Shown: one piece after another, positions 13,279-21,568 of the stretch
Numbering within the stretch: the stretch's first letter is position 1
Layout of the letters: every line of letters begins with the position of its first letter
Assembly (NCBI GenBank): GCA_025454495.1
Contig: JALOOI010000041.1
Location: 1-39,684 of the forward strand
Direction: 5' to 3'
Length of the DNA stretch: 39,684 nucleotides
DNA from: Anaerolineae bacterium
Lineage (GTDB): Bacteria > Chloroflexota > Anaerolineae > Aggregatilineales > Phototrophicaceae
Made by a program: the position numbers and the translations under genes
The notes under the pieces: model-generated
Databases searched by the model: none
Seen by the model: the letters and a program-made list of their open reading frames with translations, nothing else
Told to the model about the DNA's origin: nothing

Positions 13279-15957
13279 ATGCATACGGAAACCTATCCGC
13301 AACTCATCCCCCTGGTGATTTTGATCCCGGCCCTCGGGGCCTTCATCAATATCTTCTGGGGGAGCAAACTCACGGAGCGCGTCTCCGGGCTGATCGGGAT
13401 TACGGCGGCTGTCCTCACCTTCATCATCTCGGTGTTGATCTTCAGTCATTTGAACGGTCATCATGGCACGGGCAGCGTCATCAACCCGGTCATCTTCCAG
13501 ACGTGGCTGAGGATCGATTCCATCGGGCTGGATATTCCCTGGCAGTTCCGCGTGGATCCGCTGACGGCGGTGATGCTGCTGGTGGTGACGGGCGTGGGGT
13601 CGCTCATCCACATCTATTCGATGGGCTACATGCACGGGGATAAGAAATTCTCGCGCTTCTTCGCCTACCTCAACCTGTTCATGATGTTCATGCTGCTGCT
13701 GGTCACATCCAACAACTTCCTGATGCTGTTCGTGGGCTGGGAAGGCGTGGGCGTGATGTCCTACCTGTTGATCGGCTTCAACTGGGATAAGGGCGGGGCC
13801 CTGGGCTGGAAGAATTCCAACGCTGCCCGCAAAGCCATGATCGTGAACCGCGTGGGCGATTTTGGCGTGTTGATGGCCATCTTCATGATCTTCTGGACGT
13901 TTGGCACGCTGACCTTTTACCAGCCGGGCGAAACGGCCAATGTGTGCTACGCCCGCGAGGTGAATAACCTGGGCGCGTGCGCCGAAGAAAGCCACAGCGA
14001 AGGCGAAGCTGCTGCCGCTGAAGGCGAAACCGCGGCTGCTGAAGGCGATCACAGCGAAGGCGAAACTGTCGCTGAAGCAGAAGGCGATCACAGCGAAGGC
14101 GAAGCTGCTGCTGCTGAAGGCGAAACTGTCGCTGAAGCAGAAGGCGACCACAGCGAAGGCGAAACCGCTGAGGGCGAAGGCGACCACAGCGAAGGCGAAA
14201 CCGCGGCTGCGGAAGGCGACCACAGCGAAGGCGAAACCGCTGAAGGCGAAGGCGGCCATGGCGGCGAGCCGGTGGTGCTGGCCGATGTGGATAACAGCAA
14301 ATTCGCCAGCTACACAGACCTGGGCGTATTCGGGCAGACGGCGCATTACATGAGCCTGGAAGAAGGCAGCCCGGAACGCCTGGTGCAGTTTGGCACGCTC
14401 GCGCTGGATTTTAAAACGGTGCTGTTCATCATTGTGCTGTTCCTGCTGCTCGGTGTGGCGGGTAAATCGGCCCAAATTCCGCTGTTTGTGTGGCTGCCAG
14501 ACGCGATGGCCGGCCCCACGCCCGTCAGCGCCCTCATGCACGCCGCGACGATGGTCACGGCCGGCGTATTCCTGCTCATTCGCTCCAACGTGTTTCTGGA
14601 TTATGTGCCCGAAGCGCGGCTGGTGATCGCCATCATTGGCTCGGTAACGGCGCTGATGGCCGGGTTCATCGCTCTGGGGCAGTGGGATATCAAGCGCGTG
14701 CTGGCGTTCTCCACCGTGTCGCAACTGGGCTTTATGGTGGCGGCGGTGGGGCTGGGCGCGTATGTGGCGGCGCTGTTCCACCTGGCCACGCACGCCGTCT
14801 TTAAGGCGCTGCTGTTCCTGGGCAGCGGCTCGGTCATCCACGGCGTGGAACACGGGCACCACCACGTGCACGCACACGGGAACGGGCCTGGTCACGGTCA
14901 CGGGAACGGGCCTGATGACCACCACGACGCGCACGATGAGCACGTGGATGAAGCGTTTGACCCGCAGGATATGCGGAATATGGGCGGGCTGGCCAGCCGA
15001 ATGCCCATCACCTACTGGACGTACCTGTTCGGCACGTTTGCGCTGGCCGGGCTGCCGTTCTTCGCCGGGTTCTGGTCCAAGGATGAAATTCTGGCGGATG
15101 CCTTCCATGAAGCGCTGGAAGGCCACCTGCTGCTGGATAACCTGGCCGGCTATATCGTGCTGGGGCTGCTGCTGGTGGCGGCGGGCTTCACCGCCTTCTA
15201 CATGTGGCGGCAGGTGCAAATGGTGTTCCATGGTGACCCGCGCACCGAAGCGGCCGCCAGCGCCCCGGAGAGCAGCGCCTGGATGACCATCCCGCTGCTG
15301 GTGCTGGCCTTCTTCAGCTTCACCGTCGGCTTCGTCAATGTGCCCAAATATACGCCCATCTTCAGCGGCTTTATGGGCATCCAGGATTATGAATTTAAAC
15401 ACTTCCTGGAATCGGCCATTCCGTCCGTCACGCTCAAAGAATCGCTGGCGTTCAACACGCCGCTGGCGCTGCTGGCGGTGGTGATTGCCTTTAGCGCCAT
15501 TGCGCTGTCGCATTCCATCTATGGCGGCAACAAAGCCGTGCAGGGCCGGCGCGACCCGCTGCACGTCAACCGGTCAACCCGGCAGATGTGGAGCCTGGCC
15601 AACGCCCGCCTGTACTGGGATGAAATTTACTTCCGGCTGATCGAAAACCCGTACAACCGCCTGAGTAAATTCCTGTACGAAGTGGTGGACTGGCGCTTCC
15701 TGCACGATTACTTCCATGACAGTGTGCTGAAGGCGGGCTACGATAGCATGGGGAAACTGCTGGCCAAACCGTTTGACCTGGGCATCATTGATGGCACGGT
15801 GAACGGGGTGGGGGCGCTGGTGCGCCTGCTCAGCGGGCGCGTGCGCGTCGTCCAGACCGGCTATGTTCGGGTGTACGCTGTCATCCTGCTGCTGGGGGTG
15901 GTGGCCGTGCTGCTGATTATGCTGCTGCCGTTGTTGCAGGTGCAGGCAGGATCATAA
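13279..15957 (+). CDS. nuoL: NuoL with acidic repeat and His-rich inserts
   Basis: NuoL is the distal antiporter-like proton-pumping subunit of complex I. Key residues are present: E155 (VGWEGVGVMSYLLIG), K396 (GVAGKSAQIPLFVWLPDAM) and the FWSKDEIL motif of the second broken helix. The C-terminal part has the long amphipathic lateral helix and a last membrane segment. At 892 residues it is about 250 longer than E. coli NuoL (613). One reason is an acidic repeat at about 238-329 with five GDHSEGE units, between the helices numbered 6 and 7 in E. coli. Another is a His-rich loop at 521-555 after LLFLGSGSVIHG, between helices 11 and 12. Both are in frame and leave the helices intact. Confidence 0.95.
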   Translation: MHTETYPQLIPLVILIPALGAFINIFWGSKLTERVSGLIGITAAVLTFIISVLIFSHLNGHHGTGSVINPVIFQTWLRIDSIGLDIPWQFRVDPLTAVMLLVVTGVGSLIHIYSMGYMHGDKKFSRFFAYLNLFMMFMLLLVTSNNFLMLFVGWEGVGVMSYLLIGFNWDKGGALGWKNSNAARKAMIVNRVGDFGVLMAIFMIFWTFGTLTFYQPGETANVCYAREVNNLGACAEESHSEGEAAAAEGETAAAEGDHSEGETVAEAEGDHSEGEAAAAEGETVAEAEGDHSEGETAEGEGDHSEGETAAAEGDHSEGETAEGEGGHGGEPVVLADVDNSKFASYTDLGVFGQTAHYMSLEEGSPERLVQFGTLALDFKTVLFIIVLFLLLGVAGKSAQIPLFVWLPDAMAGPTPVSALMHAATMVTAGVFLLIRSNVFLDYVPEARLVIAIIGSVTALMAGFIALGQWDIKRVLAFSTVSQLGFMVAAVGLGAYVAALFHLATHAVFKALLFLGSGSVIHGVEHGHHHVHAHGNGPGHGHGNGPDDHHDAHDEHVDEAFDPQDMRNMGGLASRMPITYWTYLFGTFALAGLPFFAGFWSKDEILADAFHEALEGHLLLDNLAGYIVLGLLLVAAGFTAFYMWRQVQMVFHGDPRTEAAASAPESSAWMTIPLLVLAFFSFTVGFVNVPKYTPIFSGFMGIQDYEFKHFLESAIPSVTLKESLAFNTPLALLAVVIAFSAIALSHSIYGGNKAVQGRRDPLHVNRSTRQMWSLANARLYWDEIYFRLIENPYNRLSKFLYEVVDWRFLHDYFHDSVLKAGYDSMGKLLAKPFDLGIIDGTVNGVGALVRLLSGRVRVVQTGYVRVYAVILLLGVVAVLLIMLLPLLQVQAGS
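13990..14265 (+). repeat. Tandem repeat in nuoL coding GDHSEGE units
   Basis: This stretch encodes five GDHSEGE units and one ESHSEGE unit, separated by ETVAEAE, AAAAEGE or ETAEGE linkers. At the DNA level GGCGAYCACAGCGAAGGCGA recurs, and a longer unit containing GAAACTGTCGCTGAAGCAGA occurs twice. Every repeat length is a multiple of three, so copy-number change by slippage would keep the frame. Confidence 0.85.
14839..14943 (+). repeat. His-rich loop in nuoL with 16-bp DNA duplication
   Basis: The stretch encodes residues 521-555 of NuoL, with about 14 histidines among 35 residues, mixed with Gly and Asp. CACGGGAACGGGCCTG occurs at 14875-14890 and again at 14899-14914, coding HGNGP twice. 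Such loops can bind divalent metal ions, but no geometry proves it here. Confidence 0.7.
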
Positions 15958-15969
15958 GGGAGATGGTGT

Positions 15970-15995
15970 GCCCGGCCGCCGGTGGCTGGTCGGGC
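15970..15995 (+). other. Intergenic hairpin nuoL/nuoM
   Basis: GCCCGGCC (15970-15977) pairs with GGTCGGGC (15988-15995), eight pairs with one G-U. A small inner GCC-GGC stem can form as well. It lies 12 bases after the nuoL stop. No T-tract is present immediately downstream. Confidence 0.5.
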
Positions 15996-16041
15996 GCATC
16001 CGGGCTGATTTTATACCGCACAAGGAGACAGAGACGAGATT

Positions 16042-17736
16042 ATGTTTGAAGGTCTCTCACTAACCACGATTGTCCTTTTCCTGCCGATGGTCGGCTTCAC
16101 CATTCTGTTGTTCCTGAACCAGGAAACTCAGAAAGAACAGATTAAGTGGACGGCTTTTGGCACCACCATGGTGACGTTTTTCGCGTCACTCATCCTGTGG
16201 GCCGGCTTCGACCCGAACAACCCGGCGCTGCAAATGGTGCATCGCTTCACCTGGCTGAATGTGCAGGTGGGCAACGTCGCCATCAACAGCGATTATTACG
16301 TGGGGGTGGACGGCCTGAGCCTGCTGCTGGTGCTGCTGACCACCTTCATCATGCCCATCGCCACGCTGGCCTCGTTCAGTTCCGGCGTGCTGGCGGAACG
16401 CGGCCGCGAAAAGCTGTATTATGCCTTCCTGCTGCTGCTGGAATGGGCCATGATCGGCGTGTTCGTGGTGCAGGATTTGATCGTCTTCTACGTCTTCTGG
16501 GAAGTGACGCTGGTGCCGATGTACTTCCTGGTGGGCATCTGGGGCGGCGAGCAGCGGGTGTATGCCGCGGTGAAATTCTTCCTGTATACCATGGCCGGCT
16601 CCATCCTGATGTTGATCGCCATTTTGTACGTGGGCAACGTGGCCGGCACCTTTGTGCTGCCGGATGTGGTCGCCCGCGTCACCGCGCCCGATTTTAGCTG
16701 GACGGCGACAACGGCCGCTTCCGCGTCGGACATCACCGGGGCGCTGCTGTTCTTCGGCTTTTTCATCGCCTTTGCCATCAAAGTGCCGGTGTTCCCCTTC
16801 CATTCGTGGCTGCCAGATGCCCACGTGCAGGCCCCCACGGCCGGCTCGGTCATCCTGGCGGGCGTGCTGCTGAAGATGGGCACCTACGGCCTGGTGCGCT
16901 TTAACCTGCAAATGTTCCCGGCGGAGAGCATCCAGTTTGCCCCGCTCATCGGGGTGCTGGCGGTGATCGGCATCATTTACGGGGCCTGGGTGAGCTACGC
17001 CCAGACCGACGTGAAGAAGCTGGTGGCCTATTCCTCCGTCAGCCACCTGGGGTTTGTGGTGCTGGGCATCTTCTCGCTGAATGCCCAGGGCATTCAGGGG
17101 GCCACGCTCCAGATGGTCAATCACGGCATCAGCACCGGCGGGCTGTTCCTGCTGGTGGGGATGCTGTATGAACGCTACCATACCAAAGATATGGCCGCTT
17201 ACGGCGGCATCTGGAGCAAAGCGCCGTGGTTTGGCGCGGTGGCGCTGGTGGTGGCGCTCAGCAGCATGGGCCTGCCGGGGCTGAATGGCTTCGTGGGCGA
17301 ATTTACCATCCTGCTCGGCTCGGTGGGCAGCAAATACCTGGGCTTCTTCTTCACCCTGTTTGCCACCCTGGGCGTGATTATGGCCGCCGTGTACATCCTG
17401 TACATGTTCCAGCGCGTCTTCATGGGCGATTATAAAGCCCCCGGCGGCCACGATGGTCATGGCCACGGTCACGGGCACGACGCGCACAGCGACGACAACC
17501 CGCTGAAGCTGCACTGGAATGAAGTGGTGGTGCTCATCCCCATCCTCATCCTCATCTTCTGGATCGGGTTACAGCCGGGCGGCTTCTTTGATACGATGGA
17601 CGCAGCCACCAACCAGCTCGTCGCCCATGTGGAAGCGGCGAATGAGACCACCGTGGCCGGGGCGCTGGAACAAAATGGGCTGACGGTGGGGACGGGCACG
17701 ACGACGACGGAAGTCGCGTCTAACCCCGGCAATTAG
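16042..17736 (+). CDS. nuoM: NADH-quinone oxidoreductase subunit M
   Basis: NuoM is the middle antiporter-like proton-pumping subunit of complex I. Of its 564 residues, E154 (FYVFWEVTLVPMYFL) and K247 (FAIKVPVFPFHSWLPDAH) are the expected pumping residues. VKKLVAYSSVSHLGF and GLPGLNGFVGEF are further family marks. A short His-rich insert at 470-482 (HDGHGHGHGHDAH) lies in a loop just after the YMFQRVFMG helix. The C-terminal 40 residues form a hydrophilic Thr-rich tail. AAGGAG lies 14 bases before the ATG, rather far, and no better start is seen. Confidence 0.97.
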   Translation: MFEGLSLTTIVLFLPMVGFTILLFLNQETQKEQIKWTAFGTTMVTFFASLILWAGFDPNNPALQMVHRFTWLNVQVGNVAINSDYYVGVDGLSLLLVLLTTFIMPIATLASFSSGVLAERGREKLYYAFLLLLEWAMIGVFVVQDLIVFYVFWEVTLVPMYFLVGIWGGEQRVYAAVKFFLYTMAGSILMLIAILYVGNVAGTFVLPDVVARVTAPDFSWTATTAASASDITGALLFFGFFIAFAIKVPVFPFHSWLPDAHVQAPTAGSVILAGVLLKMGTYGLVRFNLQMFPAESIQFAPLIGVLAVIGIIYGAWVSYAQTDVKKLVAYSSVSHLGFVVLGIFSLNAQGIQGATLQMVNHGISTGGLFLLVGMLYERYHTKDMAAYGGIWSKAPWFGAVALVVALSSMGLPGLNGFVGEFTILLGSVGSKYLGFFFTLFATLGVIMAAVYILYMFQRVFMGDYKAPGGHDGHGHGHGHDAHSDDNPLKLHWNEVVVLIPILILIFWIGLQPGGFFDTMDAATNQLVAHVEAANETTVAGALEQNGLTVGTGTTTTEVASNPGN

Positions 17737-17763
17737 CCCCGGTACACAGGAGATCGCCATCCC

Positions 17764-19311
17764 ATGTTCGAAACCCCAACGCTCGATACCCTCATCGGGT
17801 ATAACCTGAATGTCGCGCTGCCGGCCATCGCGCTGGCGCTCGGCACGATGATCCTGCTGCTGGTGGATTTATTTCTGCCGGACGAGCGCAAACACTGGAC
17901 ACCGATCCTGGCGCTGGCGGGCCTTAGCGCCAGCTTCGTCATGACGCTGTTCAACCTGAACCCGGCCGAAACGGAGGCCTTTGGCGGCATGTTCGTCGCC
18001 GATGGCTTCACCGGCTTCCTGAATATGGTGGTGCTGGCGACGGCCTTCCTGACGGTGCTGCTGAGTACGGATTACCTGCGGCGGACGAATACGCAGCACG
18101 GCGAATACTACACCCTGCTGCTCATGTCCACCACCGGCACCATGTTCATGATCGGCGCGAATGACCTGGTGGTGATCTTCGTGGCGCTGGAACTGCTCAG
18201 CATTCCGCTGTATGTGCTGGCGGCCTTCCGGGTGACGGATGGCACGCGCCAGGCGTGGGTGCTGCGCTCGGAAGAAAGCGGCATCAAGTATTTCATCCTG
18301 GGGGCGTTCTCCAGTGCCTTTTTCGTCTATGGGGCGGCGCTGCTGTATGGCGCAACCGGCACGACGAACCTGGAAGGCATCTTCGCGGCGGTGCAGGCCA
18401 TCGTGGCCGGCAGCGACGCATCCGCCAAATTCCTGCTGCTGGCCGGCACGGCGCTGGCGCTGGTGGGGCTGGGCTTTAAGGTGGCCGTGGTGCCTTTCCA
18501 CACCTGGACCCCGGATGTGTACGAAGGTGCGCCCACGCCCGTTACCGCGTTCATGAGCGTGGCGGCTAAAATTGGCGGTTTTGCCTCGCTCATGCGCCTC
18601 ATGGTGGTTGGCCTGTCCGTGCTGACGCTGGCGCAGGGCCTGCCGGCGGCCTGGCAGCAGGTGGTGCAGGTCATCGCCGCGCTCACGCTGATCCTGGGGA
18701 ACCTGGTGGCGGTGGCGCAAACCAGCGTAAAGCGGCTGCTGGCCTATTCTTCCATCGCCCACGCCGGCTACCTGATGATGGCCGTGGCGGCGGTGGGCAG
18801 CGAAGCCTTCGTGCCGGGCGTGGCCAACGCAGCCGCGCAGGGGATGCTGGTGTACCTGCTGGCCTACATGTTCACCAACATGGGCGCGTTTGCGGTGGTG
18901 ACAGCGCTGGAAAAAGACGATGGCACCGGCGTAAACCTGGACGATTTCATCGGCCTGTACAACACCCGGCCGGGGCTGGCGGTGGCCATGGGCATCTTTG
19001 CCCTCAGCCTCATCGGCATCCCGCTGACGGGCGGCTTTATGGGCAAATGGCTGGTCTTCGGCGCGACGGTGCAGGCCGGGCTGATCCCGCTGGCGGTGAT
19101 CGGCGTGCTGACCAGCGTCATCAGCGCGTTTTACTACGTGCGGCTGATCGTGAATATGTTCCTGCTCGGCGACAAAGACTCCGGCAATGCTGCCGTGGGT
19201 GGCAGCCTGCCCGTGCGGGCGACCGTGTATGCCTCGCTGGCCGGGGTGCTGGTGGTGGGGATTGCCGTGCCGCTGGTGACGGGCCTGGTGAACCTCGTCC
19301 GTTTGATCTAA
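17764..19311 (+). CDS. nuoN: NADH-quinone oxidoreductase subunit N
   Basis: NuoN is the proximal antiporter-like subunit of complex I. The 515-residue protein has E143 (FVALELLSIPLYVLAAF) and K239 (GLGFKVAVVPFHTWTPDVY), plus the VKRLLAYSSIAHAGY motif. Length is typical (about 480-515). AGGAGAT nine bases before the ATG supports the start. It is the last gene of the second complex I operon and a terminator follows within ten bases. Confidence 0.97.
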   Translation: MFETPTLDTLIGYNLNVALPAIALALGTMILLLVDLFLPDERKHWTPILALAGLSASFVMTLFNLNPAETEAFGGMFVADGFTGFLNMVVLATAFLTVLLSTDYLRRTNTQHGEYYTLLLMSTTGTMFMIGANDLVVIFVALELLSIPLYVLAAFRVTDGTRQAWVLRSEESGIKYFILGAFSSAFFVYGAALLYGATGTTNLEGIFAAVQAIVAGSDASAKFLLLAGTALALVGLGFKVAVVPFHTWTPDVYEGAPTPVTAFMSVAAKIGGFASLMRLMVVGLSVLTLAQGLPAAWQQVVQVIAALTLILGNLVAVAQTSVKRLLAYSSIAHAGYLMMAVAAVGSEAFVPGVANAAAQGMLVYLLAYMFTNMGAFAVVTALEKDDGTGVNLDDFIGLYNTRPGLAVAMGIFALSLIGIPLTGGFMGKWLVFGATVQAGLIPLAVIGVLTSVISAFYYVRLIVNMFLLGDKDSGNAAVGGSLPVRATVYASLAGVLVVGIAVPLVTGLVNLVRLI

Positions 19312-19317
19312 CGATGG

Positions 19318-19349
19318 CACCGGGCGGGCACCCCCGCCTGGTGTCTTTT
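19318..19349 (+). terminator. Intrinsic terminator after nuoN
   Basis: CACCGGGCGGG (19318-19328) pairs with CCCGCCTGGTG (19333-19343) over 11 positions, one of them G-U, with a 4-nt loop, followed by TCTTTT. It begins seven bases after the nuoN stop and separates the complex I operon from the EamA gene. Confidence 0.75.
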
Positions 19350-19388
19350 CCGCGCTGTCTAATCACCCGGCCGCATCGGAGATGCTCT

Positions 19389-20324
19389 GTGTCTGCCAGA
19401 CGAAGTGGGTTTCTGCTGGTTTTGTTAGCGGCCGGCTGCTTCGGCTTTTTGCCTGTCACCCTCCGCAGCATTTATGCCACCTCCAATTTTGAGCCGATTG
19501 ATGTGGCGGTGTGGCGCTATGTGCTGGCCATCCCGCTGGTGCTGGCGTTCATCGCCTGGCAGCGGGCGCGGGCCGGCGCGGCCAGCGCGGCGCTGCCCCC
19601 GGCCGGGCGCACTGTGCCGGTGGGCCACCTGCTGATCCTGGGGGTGAGCTATGCTGCCTCGGTGGTGCTGGCCTTCTTCGGGCTGGAACGGCTGCCGGTG
19701 GCGGTGTTCATGCTGCTGTTTTACACCTACCCGGCGCTGGTGGCGCTGCTGTCGCTGGCGGGCGGGGTGCCCTTAAGCCGCGCCGGCTGGCTGGCGCTGG
19801 CGCTCACGCTGTGCGGGGCCGTCCTCACCATCAGCGATTTTAACGCCGTCAACGGCATCGACCCGGTGGGCATCGCTATCGGGATCGTTCATGCTTTCAG
19901 CGTGGCCATCTATTTCCTGCTCAGCGGGCGGCTGCTGCGCCATGCCCACGACAACAGCCGTAACACCGGCTGGATTCTGGTGGGCACGCTGCTCACGCTG
20001 CTGCTGTTCGTCCCCTTCTTCGGCCTCAAACTGCCGCAGCAGGCGGGCACCTGGGCCGGGCTGCTGGTGCTGGCCGGCATTTGCACCGGGCTGCCCATCT
20101 TCGCCATCAATGCCGGCATTCAGCGCATCGGCCCGGCCCAGGCGGCCATCGTGGGTTCACTGGAGCCGGTCTTTTCCATGACGCTGGCTTTTGTGCTCCT
20201 GGGGGAGGCTATCCTGCCGCTGCAAATCGTCGGTACGGCCCTCATCATCGCCGCGGTGATTTTGCTCCAGGCGCGGCCCGGCCGCCCGGCGAAAAAGCCC
20301 GCGCCGGAAATTGCTCCAGTGTGA
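19389..20324 (+). CDS. EamA-family transporter (DMT superfamily)
   Basis: The product has 311 residues and about ten hydrophobic segments in two halves of five, the layout of drug/metabolite exporters of the EamA family. The first half ends with a FYTYPALVALLSL-type helix and the second with the SLEPVFSMTLAFVLLGE signature (residues about 255-271). The open frame runs further upstream, but translation most likely starts at GTG 19389, with GGAG seven bases before it. Earlier frame sequence lies over the nuoN end and terminator. Substrate is unknown; family members export amino acids, purines or metabolites. A Lys/Pro-rich tail ends the protein. Confidence 0.88.
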   Translation: MSARRSGFLLVLLAAGCFGFLPVTLRSIYATSNFEPIDVAVWRYVLAIPLVLAFIAWQRARAGAASAALPPAGRTVPVGHLLILGVSYAASVVLAFFGLERLPVAVFMLLFYTYPALVALLSLAGGVPLSRAGWLALALTLCGAVLTISDFNAVNGIDPVGIAIGIVHAFSVAIYFLLSGRLLRHAHDNSRNTGWILVGTLLTLLLFVPFFGLKLPQQAGTWAGLLVLAGICTGLPIFAINAGIQRIGPAQAAIVGSLEPVFSMTLAFVLLGEAILPLQIVGTALIIAAVILLQARPGRPAKKPAPEIAPV

Positions 20325-20587
20325 GATATTCCCCTGGCAGATTATCGCAGATGTGACTTTTGTTACTGAAAATATTGCGTATTATTGGATAAACTGTCTT
20401 AACAGCGTATGCCGGCATTTATTAAAATGTCCTAAAGTCATGTACGGGTTGTATTAAAAAGACAGAGAGTTGATTTACTCATACCGTATTCACTATCTGC
20501 TCATTGAATAACCGTGTACTTGCCTTTAAGCGGCATCCGGGCGGGAGAACCCTGATACTGTCCAAACGGTCAAACTGGAAGGATGTA
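20325..20587 (+). promoter_or_regulatory. AT-rich leader upstream of MarR gene
   Basis: This 263-bp gap is clearly richer in A+T than its surroundings from about 20330 to 20520. It contains a perfect 10-bp palindrome ATGCCGGCAT (20409-20418), flanked by A/T-rich sequence, which could be an operator for the downstream MarR protein. A weak promoter candidate has TTGATT at 20470-20475 with TATCTG 18 bp later. An in-frame ATG at 20504 exists but lacks a ribosome binding site. No gene is seen. Confidence 0.4.
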
Positions 20588-21034
20588 ATGGTCGAGAAAA
20601 GTGTAAGCACCCTGCGTTTTAATGGTTCAGTCTGGTGCAATCTGGATGTGGCACTGCGTAATGTTGATCAGATTTTTCGCCGGGCCATTCGCCCGCTGGA
20701 GCTTACGGTCATCGAATGGTATATTTTGCGGGCGCTGTATGACCAGGACGGCCAGCACGCTTCGGAACTGGCGCGGGCGGTGGGTCGGGCAGCGACATCG
20801 TTCACCCCCAACCTGGATAAACTTCAGGAAAAAGGCTATATTGAGCGCCGGTCTGACCCCGGTGATCGCCGGGCGGTACGCATCTTCCTCACCGACAGCG
20901 CGCAAGCCTGCCGGGAACAGGTGCAGGAGATGTCCGATCAGGTTGATGCCCAGATTCTGGCGGCCTTCCCGGAGGCAGATTATCAGACGTTTCTGGAAGT
21001 GCTGGCCGCGCTGCAAACCATGCTGCCAGAGTAG
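20588..21034 (+). CDS. MarR-family transcriptional regulator
   Basis: The 148-residue protein has the MarR winged-helix fold. N-terminal dimerisation helices come first. Then come recognition helices (HASELARAVGRAATSFTPNL, about 58-77 from this start), and the wing with the hallmark DPGDRRAVRIFLT (about 91-103). I choose ATG 20588 because GGAAGGA lies four bases before it. An ATG at 20504 would add 28 residues unlike the family. Such proteins usually repress nearby genes, so the palindrome upstream could be its own operator. The ligand is unknown. The next gene follows after 27 bases. Confidence 0.9.
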   Translation: MVEKSVSTLRFNGSVWCNLDVALRNVDQIFRRAIRPLELTVIEWYILRALYDQDGQHASELARAVGRAATSFTPNLDKLQEKGYIERRSDPGDRRAVRIFLTDSAQACREQVQEMSDQVDAQILAAFPEADYQTFLEVLAALQTMLPE

Positions 21035-21061
21035 ACCGGCACCTGACAGACAGGAACTGTG

Positions 21062-21568
21062 ATGCAACCATTGACCCCCGAAGCGGTGGGAGCCGTGCTG
21101 GCAGCGTTTGACCCATCGCTGAAGATCATGTTTTTTGAGGTGTCCACCGCCACCAGCGAGCTGGCGGCGGCCGCCATTGGCTGCCAGGTGGGGCAGATCG
21201 CCAAGAGCATTTGCTTTATGGTGGAGGGCCAGCCGCTGATCGTCGTCACCAGCGGCGACCGGCAGGTGGATGACCGTAAAGTGGCGGCGCTGCTGAACGT
21301 GGGGCGTAAAAAGGTGAAGATGGCGACACCGGACGAATGCCTGCGCATTTTTGGCTATGTGCCGGGCAGCGTGCCGCCGGTGGCGCATCGCACGGCGGGC
21401 ATTAAGCTGCTGCTGGATGCCACGCTACAGCGGCATACCATGGTGTATCCGGCGGCGGGGTCGGCCAGTGCCTGCTTCGGGCTGACGGTGACGCAGCTTG
21501 CCGCGCTCACCGGCGGCACCTTCGCCGATGTGGTGCGCGACTCCGGTGGCGAGACGGCCGAAGCCTGA
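21062..21568 (+). CDS. YbaK/ProX-type aminoacyl-tRNA deacylase-like protein
   Basis: The 168-residue protein matches the YbaK/aminoacyl-tRNA synthetase-associated domain family. It shows STATSELAAAAIGC near residue 30, GQIAKSICFMV near 45, KVKMATPDECLRIFGYVPG near 85-100 and VPPVAH. Family members hydrolyse mischarged tRNAs such as Cys-tRNA-Pro or Ala-tRNA-Pro in the cytoplasm. Specificity cannot be read from the sequence. GTG at 21059 directly before the ATG is an alternative start. AGGAAC precedes it. It is probably co-transcribed with the MarR gene. Confidence 0.88.
   Translation: MQPLTPEAVGAVLAAFDPSLKIMFFEVSTATSELAAAAIGCQVGQIAKSICFMVEGQPLIVVTSGDRQVDDRKVAALLNVGRKKVKMATPDECLRIFGYVPGSVPPVAHRTAGIKLLLDATLQRHTMVYPAAGSASACFGLTVTQLAALTGGTFADVVRDSGGETAEA

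Noticed and set aside
13990-14265. CRISPR-like regular repeats
   Set aside because: The repeats are coding, in frame and tandem without unique spacers. They form part of nuoL.
12916-15564. Very long minus-strand open frame opposite nuoK-nuoL
   Set aside because: It is antisense to genes with full family signatures. Its product is His/Gln/Arg-rich, an artefact of GC-rich codon bias, and it has no ribosome binding site or known motif.
19047-19388. N-terminal extension of the EamA gene over the nuoN end
   Set aside because: The extra codons overlap nuoN and its terminator and are not transporter-like. GTG 19389 has a good GGAG site and gives the usual first helix.
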